Origin: Fictibacillus sp. FJAT-27399
GTDB taxonomy: Bacteria > Bacillota > Bacilli > Bacillales > Fictibacillaceae
Assembly: GCF_001510655.1 (NCBI RefSeq)
Contig: NZ_LMVC01000002.1
Span: 902,378-966,377 of the forward strand
Direction: 5' to 3'
Length of the DNA: 64,000 bases
The notes beneath the pieces were generated by a model, which ran no database searches, had not been told where the DNA came from, and saw nothing but the letters and a program-made list of their open reading frames with translations. The position numbers and the translations under genes are program-made. Below are positions 15,499 through 24,998 of this stretch, one piece after another. Positions within the stretch are counted from its first letter, which is position 1. Every line of letters begins with the position of its first letter.

Positions 15499-16599
15499 TT
15501 GAAGGAACAAATTAAGTGTATTGGATGCGGAGCACCCATTCAGACCGAAAATAAGGACGAGCTAGGCTATGCACCGCCGTCCAGTTTAAAAAGGGATGCT
15601 GTGATCTGCCAGCGTTGTTTCCGTCTTAAGCATTATAACGAGATTCAAGATGTCAGTCTTACCGATGATGATTACCGGAAAATTTTGTCAGGCATTGGAG
15701 AAACAGATGCCCTTGTCGTCAAAATTGTAGATATCTTTGATTTCAACGGCTCGTGGCTTCCTGGTATTCACCGCTACATTGGACGCAATAAGCTTATACT
15801 TGTAGGAAACAAGGTGGATTTGCTTCCAAAATCGGTCAATAAAAACAGGATGACTCAATGGATGTCAACTATGGCAAAGGAACTTGGTGTAAAGGCAGAA
15901 GAAGTACATCTTGTTTCTGCAGTGAAAGGCACCGGCCTGTTGAACGTAGCTGAACGGATTGATGAACTGAGAGATGGCAAGGATGTCTACGTTGTCGGCT
16001 GTACCAATGTAGGAAAGTCCACTTTCATTAATGGTCTGATCAAACAGCTTGGAACAGAGAAGGATGATATTATCACAACCTCTCACTTTCCTGGTACAAC
16101 ATTGAATTTGATCGATATACCACTTGATGCTGAAACAGCACTGTATGATACGCCGGGAATCATCAACCATCACCAGATGGCTCACTTTGTCGGGAAGAAT
16201 GAATTGAAAATCATCATGCCCAAAAAAGAGATTAAGCCGATGGTTTATCAGGTAAATGAAGGCCAGACTTTATTTTTAGGCGGACTGGCCAGGTTTGATT
16301 ACATCAGTGGGGGACGAAGATCATTTGTCTGCCACGTTTCCAATGAGTTAACCATTCATAGAACCAAGCTTGAAAAGGCGGATGAACTATACAAGAACCA
16401 CCTGGGTGATCTTTTATCGCCTCCTTCAGAAGCGGAGAATTTGCCGCCGCTCAGAAGACATGAATTTAAGATCAAAGATAAAGATACTGATGTTGTCTTT
16501 TCTGGACTTGGATGGGTGTCGGTTAAAGAACCGGGCGCTCAAATCGCAGCTTATGCACCTGAAGGCGTTGCGGTAACATTGAGGCCTTCACTCATATAG
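15499..16599 (+). CDS. yqeH: Ribosome biogenesis GTPase YqeH
   Basis: A circularly permuted GTPase needed for 30S subunit assembly. The N-terminal zinc finger is CIGCGAP...CQRCFRLKHY (about residues 8-45). The G motifs appear in permuted order: G4 NKVDLL (about residue 107), then G1 GCTNVGKST (about residue 170), then G3 DTPG (about residue 221). The 366 residues match the family. It starts with TTG two bases after the yqeG stop, with ggaggaata upstream. Confidence 0.95.
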   Translation: MKEQIKCIGCGAPIQTENKDELGYAPPSSLKRDAVICQRCFRLKHYNEIQDVSLTDDDYRKILSGIGETDALVVKIVDIFDFNGSWLPGIHRYIGRNKLILVGNKVDLLPKSVNKNRMTQWMSTMAKELGVKAEEVHLVSAVKGTGLLNVAERIDELRDGKDVYVVGCTNVGKSTFINGLIKQLGTEKDDIITTSHFPGTTLNLIDIPLDAETALYDTPGIINHHQMAHFVGKNELKIIMPKKEIKPMVYQVNEGQTLFLGGLARFDYISGGRRSFVCHVSNELTIHRTKLEKADELYKNHLGDLLSPPSEAENLPPLRRHEFKIKDKDTDVVFSGLGWVSVKEPGAQIAAYAPEGVAVTLRPSLI

Positions 16600-16614
16600 C
16601 CGGGAGTGATCAAA

Positions 16615-17457
16615 ATGAAAAAATTAGTCGGTCTAATTGGATATCCTGTCAGCCATTCCATGTCACCGGAGATGCATAACGCAGCTTTCCAAAAATCAGG
16701 GCTTCCTTTTTATTATGACAAATATGAAGTTCATCCTGATCGTTTGGAAGAGGCAGTTTACAATATGAGAACAAAGGGTTTTGCAGGCTGGAATGTGACG
16801 ATTCCGCATAAACAAACCATTATGCCTTATCTGGACGAAATTTCGGACGAGGCTAAAAAGATCGGAGCCGTAAATACGGTGGTGAATGAGAACGGAAAGC
16901 TGATTGGATACAATACGGACGGGGCCGGTTTTGTAAAAGGATTAATGCGGCATGTCCATTTTCCTATTGAGCAAGCGAAGGTTCTTATTATTGGAGCAGG
17001 CGGGGCATCTAGAGCCATTGGTTATGCTCTGGCGCAAACGGCTCCTAAATCCATCGTCATTGCTAACCGGACGATGGAAAAAGCAAGAGATATTCAAAAA
17101 GAGTGTTTGAGAGAGCATGACAAGGTGATGAGCTTACAAGAAGCAGCTGCCGTTCTTTCAGATTTTCAAATCGTAATTAACACGACGTCTATCGGAATGA
17201 AAAATGATGGGAGCACTCCTATCGATCTCCTTCATCTTGCACCGGGTACAGTGCTCTCCGATATCATATACAACCCGTATAAAACTGCTTTTTTGCAGGA
17301 AGGTGAGAAGCGGGGAGCAGTTATTGACAACGGAGTGTCCATGCTGGTTCTTCAAGGTGCTCTTTCTTTTGAGAAGTGGACAGGTATGCAGCCAGACATC
17401 GAACTGATGGAAACGATCGTGATCGAGAAATTGGGAGGAAATTATGTTAACAGGTAA
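16615..17457 (+). CDS. aroE: Shikimate dehydrogenase
   Basis: Reduces 3-dehydroshikimate to shikimate with NADPH in aromatic amino acid synthesis. The substrate site GYPVSHSMSPEMHN is at the N-terminus, NVTIPHK near residue 62 holds the catalytic lysine, and GAGGASRAIGY near residue 130 binds the nucleotide. The ATG at 16615 lies eight bases after gggag and gives 280 residues; the GTG at 16606 is a poor alternative. It overlaps yhbY by 14 bases. Confidence 0.95.
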   Translation: MKKLVGLIGYPVSHSMSPEMHNAAFQKSGLPFYYDKYEVHPDRLEEAVYNMRTKGFAGWNVTIPHKQTIMPYLDEISDEAKKIGAVNTVVNENGKLIGYNTDGAGFVKGLMRHVHFPIEQAKVLIIGAGGASRAIGYALAQTAPKSIVIANRTMEKARDIQKECLREHDKVMSLQEAAAVLSDFQIVINTTSIGMKNDGSTPIDLLHLAPGTVLSDIIYNPYKTAFLQEGEKRGAVIDNGVSMLVLQGALSFEKWTGMQPDIELMETIVIEKLGGNYVNR

Positions 17458-17734
17458 ACAAAAACGTTTTTTACGTTCAAAAGCAAATCCGATTCAGCCT
17501 ATTTTTCAAGTAGGAAAAGGCGGAGTCAACAGTAATATGGTCAAGCAAATTGAAGATGCACTTGAGGCGCGTGAGTTAATCAAGATCAGCATCCTGCAAA
17601 ATTGCGAGGAAAGCAAGGAAGACGTCGCTCAGGCATTGGTTAAAGGCGCAAAGGCCAACCTCGTGCAAGTGATTGGAAATGTCATTATTCTCTATAAAGA
17701 ATCTAAAGAAAATAAAGAGATTGTACTTCCGTAA
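17444..17734 (+). CDS. yhbY: YhbY-type CRM-domain RNA-binding protein
   Basis: A 96-residue single CRM (KH-like) domain protein associated with pre-50S ribosomes, called YqeI in B. subtilis. Family marks are LRSKANPIQPIFQVGKGGV at residues 9-27, with the GxxG-like GKGG loop, and the basic start MLTGKQKRFL. It lies between aroE and nadD as in B. subtilis and probably shares their transcript. Confidence 0.93.
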   Translation: MLTGKQKRFLRSKANPIQPIFQVGKGGVNSNMVKQIEDALEARELIKISILQNCEESKEDVAQALVKGAKANLVQVIGNVIILYKESKENKEIVLP

Positions 17735-17746
17735 AGGATTGATTAC

Positions 17747-18337
17747 ATGGCGAGAATCGGTATTTTCGGCGGCTCTTTCCACCCTCCGCATAACGGGCAT
17801 CTTCTCATTGCCCAGGAGGCATTAGCCGCATTTTCACTTGATAGGGTTGAATGGCTACCGGCAAGCCATCCGCCTCATAAGGATTTGGTATCAGGTGTTT
17901 CAGCAGAGGACCGGATCGACTTAGTGAAAGCTGCCATCCAGGGAAATTCTAAATTTTCCCTCTCTCTTATAGAGTTTGAAAGGGAAGGCCCTTCATATAC
18001 TATAGATACCATCAGGGAACTGAAAAAGAGGGAACCGAACCATCATTATTTTTTCATTATTGGCGGGGACATGGCTGATTCGTTATCCACTTGGCATGGG
18101 ATCGAGGAGCTTAGCCGGCTTGTAACCTTTATCGGTATTAACCGCAGTGGCCATCCCCTTGATGATAACCATAATCCTTATGGAGTCCAGTTGCTGGAAG
18201 TACCGGTTTTTGATGTTTCTTCGACCCTGATCAGAAAGAGAATAGCAGCTGGAGAGAACACAAAATATTTAATTCCGGATGATGTAAGAAAAATTATAGA
18301 GGTGAAGGGACTTTATGGATCGAGAAAAAGCCCTTGA
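17747..18337 (+). CDS. nadD: Nicotinate-nucleotide adenylyltransferase
   Basis: Converts nicotinate mononucleotide and ATP to deamido-NAD. The 196-residue protein has the nucleotidyltransferase motif GGSFHPPHNGHLL at residues 8-20 and the C-terminal SSTLIRKR motif, both intact. It overlaps yqeK by 23 bases, implying coupled translation. Confidence 0.96.
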   Translation: MARIGIFGGSFHPPHNGHLLIAQEALAAFSLDRVEWLPASHPPHKDLVSGVSAEDRIDLVKAAIQGNSKFSLSLIEFEREGPSYTIDTIRELKKREPNHHYFFIIGGDMADSLSTWHGIEELSRLVTFIGINRSGHPLDDNHNPYGVQLLEVPVFDVSSTLIRKRIAAGENTKYLIPDDVRKIIEVKGLYGSRKSP

Positions 18338-18887
18338 AATTGTTAAGGCTCAATTAACGGAACATCGGTACATTCATACACTTGGTGTAATGGAAACGGC
18401 TATCGAGCTTGCAGACCGATATGGAGCAAGCAAGGAAAAAGCCGAACTTGCAGCCATATTTCATGATTATGCCAAATTCCGTTCAAAGGATGAGATGCGG
18501 GAGATAGTCATGCAGCAGGGCATGCCAGAGAGCCTCCTTCATTATGGTACAGAACTTTTGCATGCCCCGGTCGGTGCTTATCTGGTGAAAGAAGAAGCAG
18601 GAATCGAAGACCTTGAGGTACTCGAGGCTATCGCCTATCACACGACGGGCAGAGCAGCGATGGGTACGCTTGAGAAAATTATTTTTCTTGCGGATTATAT
18701 CGAACCGGGCAGGAATTTTCCAGGCGTTGATGAAGTCCGTCAACAGGCTAAGGAAAACCTGAACCTCGCTTGTATTCAGGCATTAAAAAATACTGTAGGA
18801 TTCTTAATGAAACAAAATCAACTGATATACCCGGAAACAATTTATACGTACAACAGCTTGTTGGCTGAAGTGAAAAACAAAAAGTGA
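18315..18887 (+). CDS. yqeK: HD-domain hydrolase YqeK (Ap4A hydrolase family)
   Basis: A metal-dependent HD hydrolase; characterised YqeK proteins split diadenosine tetraphosphate symmetrically. The 190 residues contain the H...HD pair (RYIHTLGVMETAI, then AAIFHDYAK near residue 52) and the downstream EAIAYHTTG and IIFLADYIEPGR blocks. The start lies inside nadD after gaggtgaag. Confidence 0.92.
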   Translation: MDREKALEIVKAQLTEHRYIHTLGVMETAIELADRYGASKEKAELAAIFHDYAKFRSKDEMREIVMQQGMPESLLHYGTELLHAPVGAYLVKEEAGIEDLEVLEAIAYHTTGRAAMGTLEKIIFLADYIEPGRNFPGVDEVRQQAKENLNLACIQALKNTVGFLMKQNQLIYPETIYTYNSLLAEVKNKK

Positions 18888-18903
18888 ATGGAGGAATATA
18901 ATT

Positions 18904-19257
18904 TTGAAAGAACAGGAACTAATTGAGTTAGTCGTAAAAGCGGTGGATGACAAACGGGCGGAAGATATTATGATGCTCGATATGAAAGGCATTTCCCTTG
19001 TTGCTGATTATTTCTTAATCTGTCATGGGAACTCCGAAAAGCAGGTGCAGGCCATTGCTAAGGAAATTAAAGATGTAGCAGCTGAAAAAGAGATCATCAT
19101 CAAGCGCATGGAAGGCTATGACCAGGCGAGATGGGTCCTTGTTGATATGGGAGATATGGTTGTCCATGTATTCCATCGTGATGAGAGATCTTATTATAAC
19201 CTGGAGAAGCTTTGGGGAGACGCCCCTACCGTTGATCTGAATAAGATCCTTTCCTAA
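18904..19257 (+). CDS. rsfS: Ribosomal silencing factor RsfS
   Basis: Binds L14 on the 50S subunit and blocks joining with 30S when nutrients are low. The 117 residues include the signature YDQARWVLVDMGDMVVHVF near residue 75 and EKLWGDAP near the end. TTG start with ggagg ten bases upstream. Same operon position as yqeL in B. subtilis. Confidence 0.95.
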   Translation: MKEQELIELVVKAVDDKRAEDIMMLDMKGISLVADYFLICHGNSEKQVQAIAKEIKDVAAEKEIIIKRMEGYDQARWVLVDMGDMVVHVFHRDERSYYNLEKLWGDAPTVDLNKILS

Positions 19258-19270
19258 TTGAGGAGCAGCG

Positions 19271-20011
19271 ATGAGCTATCAACAATTTGCGTATTACTAT
19301 GATCAGCTAATGGAAGATGCACCGTATGATCAATGGGTTGCTTTTTTTAAACAGGCCGTTCAGTCATATGGGGGAAACGTCAGCAGTGTCCTGGATCTTG
19401 GCTGCGGTACAGGGTCTGTGTCCATCCGCTTATCAAAACAGGGTTATGACGTAACTGGCGTTGACCTTTCTGAGGACATGCTGGTGATGGCAAATGAAAA
19501 ATCCTTGCAGCAGAAGGTGCCCGTACAATACATTCAGCAGGATATGACGGAACTGGAAGGGCTTCAGGAATTTGATGCTGCCGTCATTTTTTGTGATTCA
19601 CTTAATTATATTCTTTCTGAAGAAAAGGTCTTGGCTGCGTTTCAATCCGTTTATCAGCATTTAAAAGAAGACGGCCTCTTTTTATTCGATGTACACAGTC
19701 TTTATAAAATTCATAACATATTTATGGGCAGCACGTTTGGATCCAACGAAGAGCCGCTTTCGTATATTTGGCAGTGCTATGAAGGGGAAGAACCAGACAG
19801 TGTTGAACATGAGCTTAGTTTCTTTGTTCAAGAGGACGAAAACCGTTATATACGATTTGATGAAGTACATATTCAAAGAACCTTGTCAATTGAGGTTTAT
19901 AAAAGGATGCTTCAAAGCACCGGATTTCGAGTTATGGCAGTAACAGGAGATTTCTCTCAGAATGATATTCAGCCTGAAGCCGAACGGATATTCTTCATCT
20001 GTAAAAAATAA
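19271..20011 (+). CDS. yqeM: Class I SAM-dependent methyltransferase YqeM
   Basis: A soluble methyltransferase of unproven substrate. The 246 residues show motif I VLDLGCGTGSVSIRL near residue 40 and a GVDLSEDML motif II. Last gene of the yqeG operon, 13 bases after rsfS, with its own SD (gaggagc). It ends in a bidirectional terminator shared with comER. Confidence 0.9.
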   Translation: MSYQQFAYYYDQLMEDAPYDQWVAFFKQAVQSYGGNVSSVLDLGCGTGSVSIRLSKQGYDVTGVDLSEDMLVMANEKSLQQKVPVQYIQQDMTELEGLQEFDAAVIFCDSLNYILSEEKVLAAFQSVYQHLKEDGLFLFDVHSLYKIHNIFMGSTFGSNEEPLSYIWQCYEGEEPDSVEHELSFFVQEDENRYIRFDEVHIQRTLSIEVYKRMLQSTGFRVMAVTGDFSQNDIQPEAERIFFICKK

Positions 20012-20041
20012 AAAATAAGCCATGGATTGGCTTATTTTTTA
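20011..20041. terminator. Bidirectional terminator between yqeM and comER
   Basis: aaaaataagcc (20011-20021) and ggcttattttt (20029-20039), with T-runs on either strand. Confidence 0.85.
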
Positions 20042-20080
20042 TTTTATTCTTGAAGGAATATTTCAAATGCTGCCGAATGA

Positions 20081-20917
20081 TTACTTTAATTCCTCTTTTA
20101 CCTCGAACTGTTCACTGATTTTTTCACACTCATCGTGGTATTTTGCATGCGTACGGTCTATGACTTTATCGAAAACATCACCTGCTCCCTCGTTCAATAT
20201 TCTTATTCCTTCACCAGTAATTCCGCCCTTCACGCAAACTTTCTCAATGAGTGAAGGCAAAGAAAACACTTCGTTCTCCAGCAATTTTCCCATTCCAATA
20301 ATCATTTCACTGGCAAGCAATGTCGCCTGGTTTTTTGTCAAATCTGTTTTTTTAATGGAACTGTCAACAAAACATTGTACGAGATACCCAATGAATGCCG
20401 GGCCGCAGCTTGCGATATCGGATGAGATGCGTGTCACATTTTCATCGATGATCACTGGTTTAGAGATAAACGACATCAATGATAAGAGTTTCTCTTTGTA
20501 TTCCGTGTGGCATTTCGAACCAAATGTGATCAATGAGGTTCCAGAAAGGGCACGGTTTGTGATGCTTGGAATGGCGCGGGCGACACTGCAATCAAGCAAG
20601 TTTTCAATTTGTTCACAGGAAATGGGGCTTGTGATCGAGACCACGAGTTTATGTTTGGATATAAACTTTTTATTTTCAGAAAGAACATCATAGAATTGAT
20701 GCGGCTTTACACAGATGAAAAGGATATCGGCAAAACGGATCACCTCTTCAGCTGTTGCTCCCACTCGGAGTTTGGGGTGGGCAGACTGCAGACGTTCTGC
20801 TTTAGAAAGCGTCCGGTTTGTGACCATAATACGTGAAGGCTGTACAGACGATGATTCTATAAAAGATGACACTAAAATGCTCCCCATGTTCCCGGTTCCA
20901 ATAAAACCTAGTTTCAC
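20081..20917 (-). CDS. comER: ComER, pyrroline-5-carboxylate reductase-like protein
   Basis: A member of the pyrroline-5-carboxylate reductase fold family that lies divergent to comEA; a role in sporulation or biofilm entry has been proposed in Bacillus. The 278 residues begin with the dinucleotide-binding GFIGTGNMGS motif and keep the C-terminal block with KGGITGEGI. The position opposite comEA is the same as in B. subtilis. Whether it is enzymatically active is not known from sequence. Confidence 0.92.
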   Translation of the reverse strand: MKLGFIGTGNMGSILVSSFIESSSVQPSRIMVTNRTLSKAERLQSAHPKLRVGATAEEVIRFADILFICVKPHQFYDVLSENKKFISKHKLVVSITSPISCEQIENLLDCSVARAIPSITNRALSGTSLITFGSKCHTEYKEKLLSLMSFISKPVIIDENVTRISSDIASCGPAFIGYLVQCFVDSSIKKTDLTKNQATLLASEMIIGMGKLLENEVFSLPSLIEKVCVKGGITGEGIRILNEGAGDVFDKVIDRTHAKYHDECEKISEQFEVKEELK

Positions 20918-21013
20918 TTTAACTCCTCCTCTCCCTTATCTTTCCTACCTTGATGTATATGCTTGATTTGCCCAGAATATGAAAATTGAAATAAACGTAT
21001 TGAAAGGAGACGA

Positions 21014-21649
21014 ATGATGATCAGAAAATATGATGGAGCCGTTCGCAAACTCAGCTACATTCTTCCTGCTGCGGCATGCTTGTTAGCCGTAATTTTCTAT
21101 TTTGCAGGAAAAATGCCGGATGAAGTAGAGCCTGCGCAAGGCATTCCGGTCGAATTGATGGAGAATAAAGGGGCAGCGAGTAAAATAACCCCTATTGCAA
21201 AGGATGCAGATTCTCAGAGAATTGAGATCGATATAAAAGGTGAAGTCAGGAAACCGGGAGTGTACGAGATGAAGCAAGGGGACCGAGTGATTGATGCAGT
21301 TAATCGAGCAGGAGGTTTTTCGAAAAAAGCGGAGGAAAAAGGAGTTAACCTTTCAGCACGGGTGAAGGATGAAATGCTTCTTTACATCCCAGCTAAAGGC
21401 GAAGAACGGTTGCCGGTTGGGCCTGATGCAGGAGGACAGGATGGTGGTGGCACAACAAAGGTTAATATTAATTCTGCAGCAGAGCAGGAGCTGGAAACGC
21501 TGAATGGCATAGGTCCTTCTAAAGCCAAAGCGATCATGGCCTATCGTGAAGAGAACGGACCGTTTAAAACAATTGAGGATTTGCTGAATGTACCAGGAAT
21601 TGGAGAAAAGTCTCTGGAAAACATGAAGGAACAGATTGAGGTTGACTAA
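21014..21649 (+). CDS. comEA: ComEA, DNA receptor for transformation
   Basis: A membrane-anchored protein that binds incoming double-stranded DNA. The 211 residues have one N-terminal membrane span (about 16-32), an SLBB domain (IDIKGEVRKPGVYEM, about residue 75), a glycine-rich linker and a C-terminal pair of helix-hairpin-helix motifs (LETLNGIGPSKAKAI and LLNVPGIGEKSLE). SD aaggaga lies just before the ATG. Confidence 0.96.
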   Translation: MMIRKYDGAVRKLSYILPAAACLLAVIFYFAGKMPDEVEPAQGIPVELMENKGAASKITPIAKDADSQRIEIDIKGEVRKPGVYEMKQGDRVIDAVNRAGGFSKKAEEKGVNLSARVKDEMLLYIPAKGEERLPVGPDAGGQDGGGTTKVNINSAAEQELETLNGIGPSKAKAIMAYREENGPFKTIEDLLNVPGIGEKSLENMKEQIEVD

Positions 21650-21714
21650 GTTATCATTGACTCAAAGCAGCGTAAATGCCTACACTAAAAATAAATAAGA
21701 TTGGAGGAGAAAAG

Positions 21715-22296
21715 ATGGACCGTATTTCCTGGGATGAATATTTTATGGCACAGAGCCATCTGCTTGCCTACAGAAGCACATGTACAAGACTTGCGGTGGG
21801 AGCAACAATCGTAAGGGATAAAAGGATCATTGCGGGTGGCTACAATGGTTCCATATCCGGGGGCGTGCATTGCATAGATGAAGGTTGTTATGTGATAGAC
21901 GGCCATTGTGTGAGGACGATCCATGCCGAGATGAATGCCATTTTGCAATGTGCAAAATTTGGTGTACCAGTGGAGGGGGCAGAAATGTATGTCACCCATT
22001 TTCCTTGTCTGCATTGCTGCCGTACGATTATTCAAAGCGGAATAAAGACACTTTACTATGCCAAAGATTATAAGAATCACCCGTACGCAATTGAACAATT
22101 TAAAGAAGCAGGACTGGTTGTGAAGCAAGTCCCTTTTAATGACCATAATATCAACCCTCATTACATAGAACAGATGGAATTAACCTTTGAACTGTTGCGA
22201 GCTGTAGAGGAAGGTGGAGCGGGAGATCAAGAAAAACTTGAGGCTTTGAAAAGCAAGGTGCAGCATCTGTATCCCCGTTCTTTGCACTTGGAATAA
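21715..22296 (+). CDS. comEB: ComEB, dCMP deaminase
   Basis: A cytidine/deoxycytidylate deaminase encoded in the comE operon. The zinc site is intact: HAEMNAI (about residue 71) and PCLHCC (about residue 99). The ATG at 21715 was chosen for its SD (ggaggag) and gives 193 residues; an in-frame ATG at 21676 adds a poor leader. Four bases separate it from comEC. Confidence 0.94.
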   Translation: MDRISWDEYFMAQSHLLAYRSTCTRLAVGATIVRDKRIIAGGYNGSISGGVHCIDEGCYVIDGHCVRTIHAEMNAILQCAKFGVPVEGAEMYVTHFPCLHCCRTIIQSGIKTLYYAKDYKNHPYAIEQFKEAGLVVKQVPFNDHNINPHYIEQMELTFELLRAVEEGGAGDQEKLEALKSKVQHLYPRSLHLE

Positions 22297-22299
22297 AAC

Positions 22300-24603
22300 A
22301 TGAGAGCCGGATACTTCTTCGCGATAAGTGCGGCAGCAGGCGTTTTTTTATCATCTTACCATTACATCTGGGCGATCGCAGGCATCGCTCTTTTTTATGG
22401 CAAAAAAGGTGCGAATACGTTGACCATCAGCTTTTGCTTAGCCGTATTTGTATTCTTTTACGTCTATTACCAGTTTACCGATAAGCAAAATGTGACGAAG
22501 TTTTCTGGAGATGAACGAACCTTTACCGGGACCGTCATGACCATTCCGGAGATTGACGGAGATTTACTATCCTTCAAACTTCAAACAAAACATGAGAAAT
22601 TTGTTGTTCACCATATCATACCATCTCATGGGATGCAGAAACGGCTTAAACAGCATCTTCATCAGGGGATGGTCTGTACGTTTGATGGTGAACTGATCGT
22701 CCCTGAGGGGCGGGGGAATTTCGAAGGAATGGATTACGCCTCGTACTTAAAACGCCAGAGAATCCACTGGAGCATAAAGGCGGCCCATCTTTCAGTCTCT
22801 GCTTGCCGGGATAAACCGCCTGATCTATTGGGGCATGCAGCTGCTTTGCGTGAAAAGGGCATCCGTCTGATAGAAAAAGTGGTTGAAGAGGATGTCTCCG
22901 GGATAATCAATGCTTTGGTATTTGGCTATCGTGAAAAAATACCGGTCGATATTGATGAGGCCTACCAGCGAATGGGTTTGTCACATTTGCTTGCGGTATC
23001 AGGGTTTAATGTGGCGATCATCATGGGCATGCTCTTTGCGGGCAGTCTTCGAATGGGCATCACCAGGGAAAGAGCAGCTCTAGGTATCGCTTCGGTCCTG
23101 CCTCTTTATGTTGTGATGACCGGCAGTGAAGCTTCCATCGTCCGTGCAGGTATTATGGGTATGGCGCTGCTGATGTTCCGGCGATATAGAAAGAGGATTC
23201 ATCCGTTGTCACCTGTGAGCGGTGTGTGCCTTCTTATGCTTCTGATGAACCCTTATTACGTTTTTCAACTTGGTTTTCAGCTATCTTTTATGAATGTGTT
23301 TGCTTTACTGATATCATCGCGTCTGATTTTCAGCCGATATACCTCCTACTTAGCTCAAGCTTTGGTAACTACCCTCTTATGCCAAATTGTTTCTTTCCCC
23401 GTCATTATCTATCATTTTTATGAAACGTCATTATGGTCAGTGCCTCTGAACCTTCTGTTTATTCCCTTACTGTCTTTTGTGGTTCTGCCCCTTGCCTGTC
23501 TTTCACTTCCGATTTTGTTCCTATCGCTCAATGCAGCTAAAATAATCCTTTATCTTCCTGTCATCCTCATGAAATTCACAAATTCAATCCTTCTTCACGC
23601 GCAGAAGAACAATCTTAACTTTGTGTTTGGACAGCCTCCTGCCTATCTTATCCCGATCTATTATTTTGGGATCTTCAATTTGTTCGTTCAATGGGAAAGG
23701 TATGGATGTCATAAGCGTCTGCTTTATCCTGCTTCCTTTCTTGTTTTGGCCGGTGTTTTTCATTGGAATGTTCATTCCCTTGATCCAAGCAGCACAATTA
23801 CCTATTTAAATGTTGGGCAGGGAGACAGCACCTTGATTGAACTTCCATTCAGGCAAGGGGTTTATTTAATAGATACGGGAGGAACACTGAATTTTGAAAA
23901 GGAAGAATGGAGAAAAAGAAAGGTGGATTATAATATTACGAAAGAGGTCGTTCTGCCCGCGTTAAAAGCGCGGGGGATCCGGAAGATCGATAAATTGATA
24001 TTGACGCATGGAGACATGGATCACATCGGCGGGGCTGAAACGGTTCTGTCTGGAGTCAGGATAGGTGAATTGTTGTATCCAAAAGGCACAATTGACGGAG
24101 TGCTGGAAACCAGTGTGCTGAATCATGCGGCCAGTCTGGATATTCCTATTCGTGTTACTCAGCGCGGGCAAAGGTGGTCGGTTGGGGATCATCTTTTTTA
24201 TGTACTTTCTCCTTATGGTGATGAGACCGAGAGCAATGCCCAATCCATCGTCCTATTAGCAAAGATGAAGCGTTTTTCCTTTCTATTCACTGGGGATTTA
24301 GAAGAAGAAGGGGAAAAGCGTATTTTAAGTGGAAATGCCCCTTTAAAGGCAGATTTTTTAAAGGCTGGCCATCATGGGAGTAAAACGTCGTCCTCACAGG
24401 CTTTTATCGACGCTGTTGATCCCATTTATGCCGTCATATCAGCCGGGAAAAACAATCGGTACGGACATCCACATCCGGATGTTGTGTCACGTTTCAAAAA
24501 AAATGCTGCGGTCATTTTGCGTACCGATCAGCTTGGGGATATCGAGATCCAAATGCTGGGTCACAAGTTAAAGATACATCACAGTGTAACCGGATCCAAA
24601 TAA
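22300..24603 (+). CDS. comEC: ComEC/Rec2, DNA internalisation channel
   Basis: A polytopic membrane protein that passes single-stranded DNA into the cell. The 767 residues contain an N-terminal membrane part with an OB-like external domain, the competence domain (GLSHLLAVSGFNVAI near residue 228, then many spans), and a C-terminal metallo-beta-lactamase-like domain (LTHGDMDHIGG near residue 569, then GHHGSKTSSS near residue 690). No frameshift is seen, so the channel gene appears functional. Confidence 0.96.
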   Translation: MRAGYFFAISAAAGVFLSSYHYIWAIAGIALFYGKKGANTLTISFCLAVFVFFYVYYQFTDKQNVTKFSGDERTFTGTVMTIPEIDGDLLSFKLQTKHEKFVVHHIIPSHGMQKRLKQHLHQGMVCTFDGELIVPEGRGNFEGMDYASYLKRQRIHWSIKAAHLSVSACRDKPPDLLGHAAALREKGIRLIEKVVEEDVSGIINALVFGYREKIPVDIDEAYQRMGLSHLLAVSGFNVAIIMGMLFAGSLRMGITRERAALGIASVLPLYVVMTGSEASIVRAGIMGMALLMFRRYRKRIHPLSPVSGVCLLMLLMNPYYVFQLGFQLSFMNVFALLISSRLIFSRYTSYLAQALVTTLLCQIVSFPVIIYHFYETSLWSVPLNLLFIPLLSFVVLPLACLSLPILFLSLNAAKIILYLPVILMKFTNSILLHAQKNNLNFVFGQPPAYLIPIYYFGIFNLFVQWERYGCHKRLLYPASFLVLAGVFHWNVHSLDPSSTITYLNVGQGDSTLIELPFRQGVYLIDTGGTLNFEKEEWRKRKVDYNITKEVVLPALKARGIRKIDKLILTHGDMDHIGGAETVLSGVRIGELLYPKGTIDGVLETSVLNHAASLDIPIRVTQRGQRWSVGDHLFYVLSPYGDETESNAQSIVLLAKMKRFSFLFTGDLEEEGEKRILSGNAPLKADFLKAGHHGSKTSSSQAFIDAVDPIYAVISAGKNNRYGHPHPDVVSRFKKNAAVILRTDQLGDIEIQMLGHKLKIHHSVTGSK

Positions 24604-24630
24604 AAAGAAGCCTTTTTCAGGCTTCTTTTT
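24602..24630. terminator. Bidirectional terminator between comEC and yqzM
   Basis: aaaaagaagcc (24602-24612) and ggcttcttttt (24620-24630). Confidence 0.85.
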
Positions 24631-24635
24631 ATTGA

Positions 24636-24770
24636 TTATGTAGCGATAAGTTTGATAATAACTCCAATTGCAAAGATTAACGTGAAAAAACCAAAGGACC
24701 AAACGAAGCCCATGCCTGAATCGATTAAATCATTGCGTTTGCTTTGGACGTCTTTTTCGAAATGATTCAT
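24636..24770 (-). CDS. yqzM: YqzM-family small membrane protein
   Basis: A 44-residue protein of unknown function conserved in Bacilli at this place. The frame begins MNHFEKDVQSKRNDLIDSG and ends with one hydrophobic span rich in Phe and Ile. This matches B. subtilis YqzM in sequence and position (after comEC, opposite strand). The SD gggaggg lies upstream of the ATG. Confidence 0.88.
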   Translation of the reverse strand: MNHFEKDVQSKRNDLIDSGMGFVWSFGFFTLIFAIGVIIKLIAT

Positions 24771-24853
24771 TTCCGCAACCCTCCCGTTTCGATAATAAGT
24801 ATAAGTCATTCAGATAAAAAAATCCATATTTGATTGGAAGCGTTGTCTATAAA

Positions 24854-24991
24854 ATGCATATTCTTTTCCTTTTTTGCTACCTGTTGTCACCAATACTGCA
24901 GATTGGCATAGGATATCATAACATTACAAGGAATAGAGCGGTTTACTCGCTGTTCACTGGGAGTCCCGGGGTCTTGGTGATCAGCGTTTAA
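24854..24991 (+). CDS. Possible 45-residue hydrophobic ORF with its own terminator
   Basis: The frame reads MHILFLFCYLLSPILQIGIG and continues to a C-terminus VLVISV. A strong terminator starts eight bases after the stop. The SD is weak (ggaag, about 12 bases upstream) and no known family is recognised. The terminator suggests that something is transcribed here, peptide or small RNA. Low confidence as a coding gene. Confidence 0.25.
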   Translation: MHILFLFCYLLSPILQIGIGYHNITRNRAVYSLFTGSPGVLVISV

Positions 24992-24998
24992 TATAAAT

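Noticed and set aside
20022..20693. Long plus-strand frame opposite comER
   Set aside because: It is antisense to a clear comER gene, begins inside the terminator, and has no coherent protein features.
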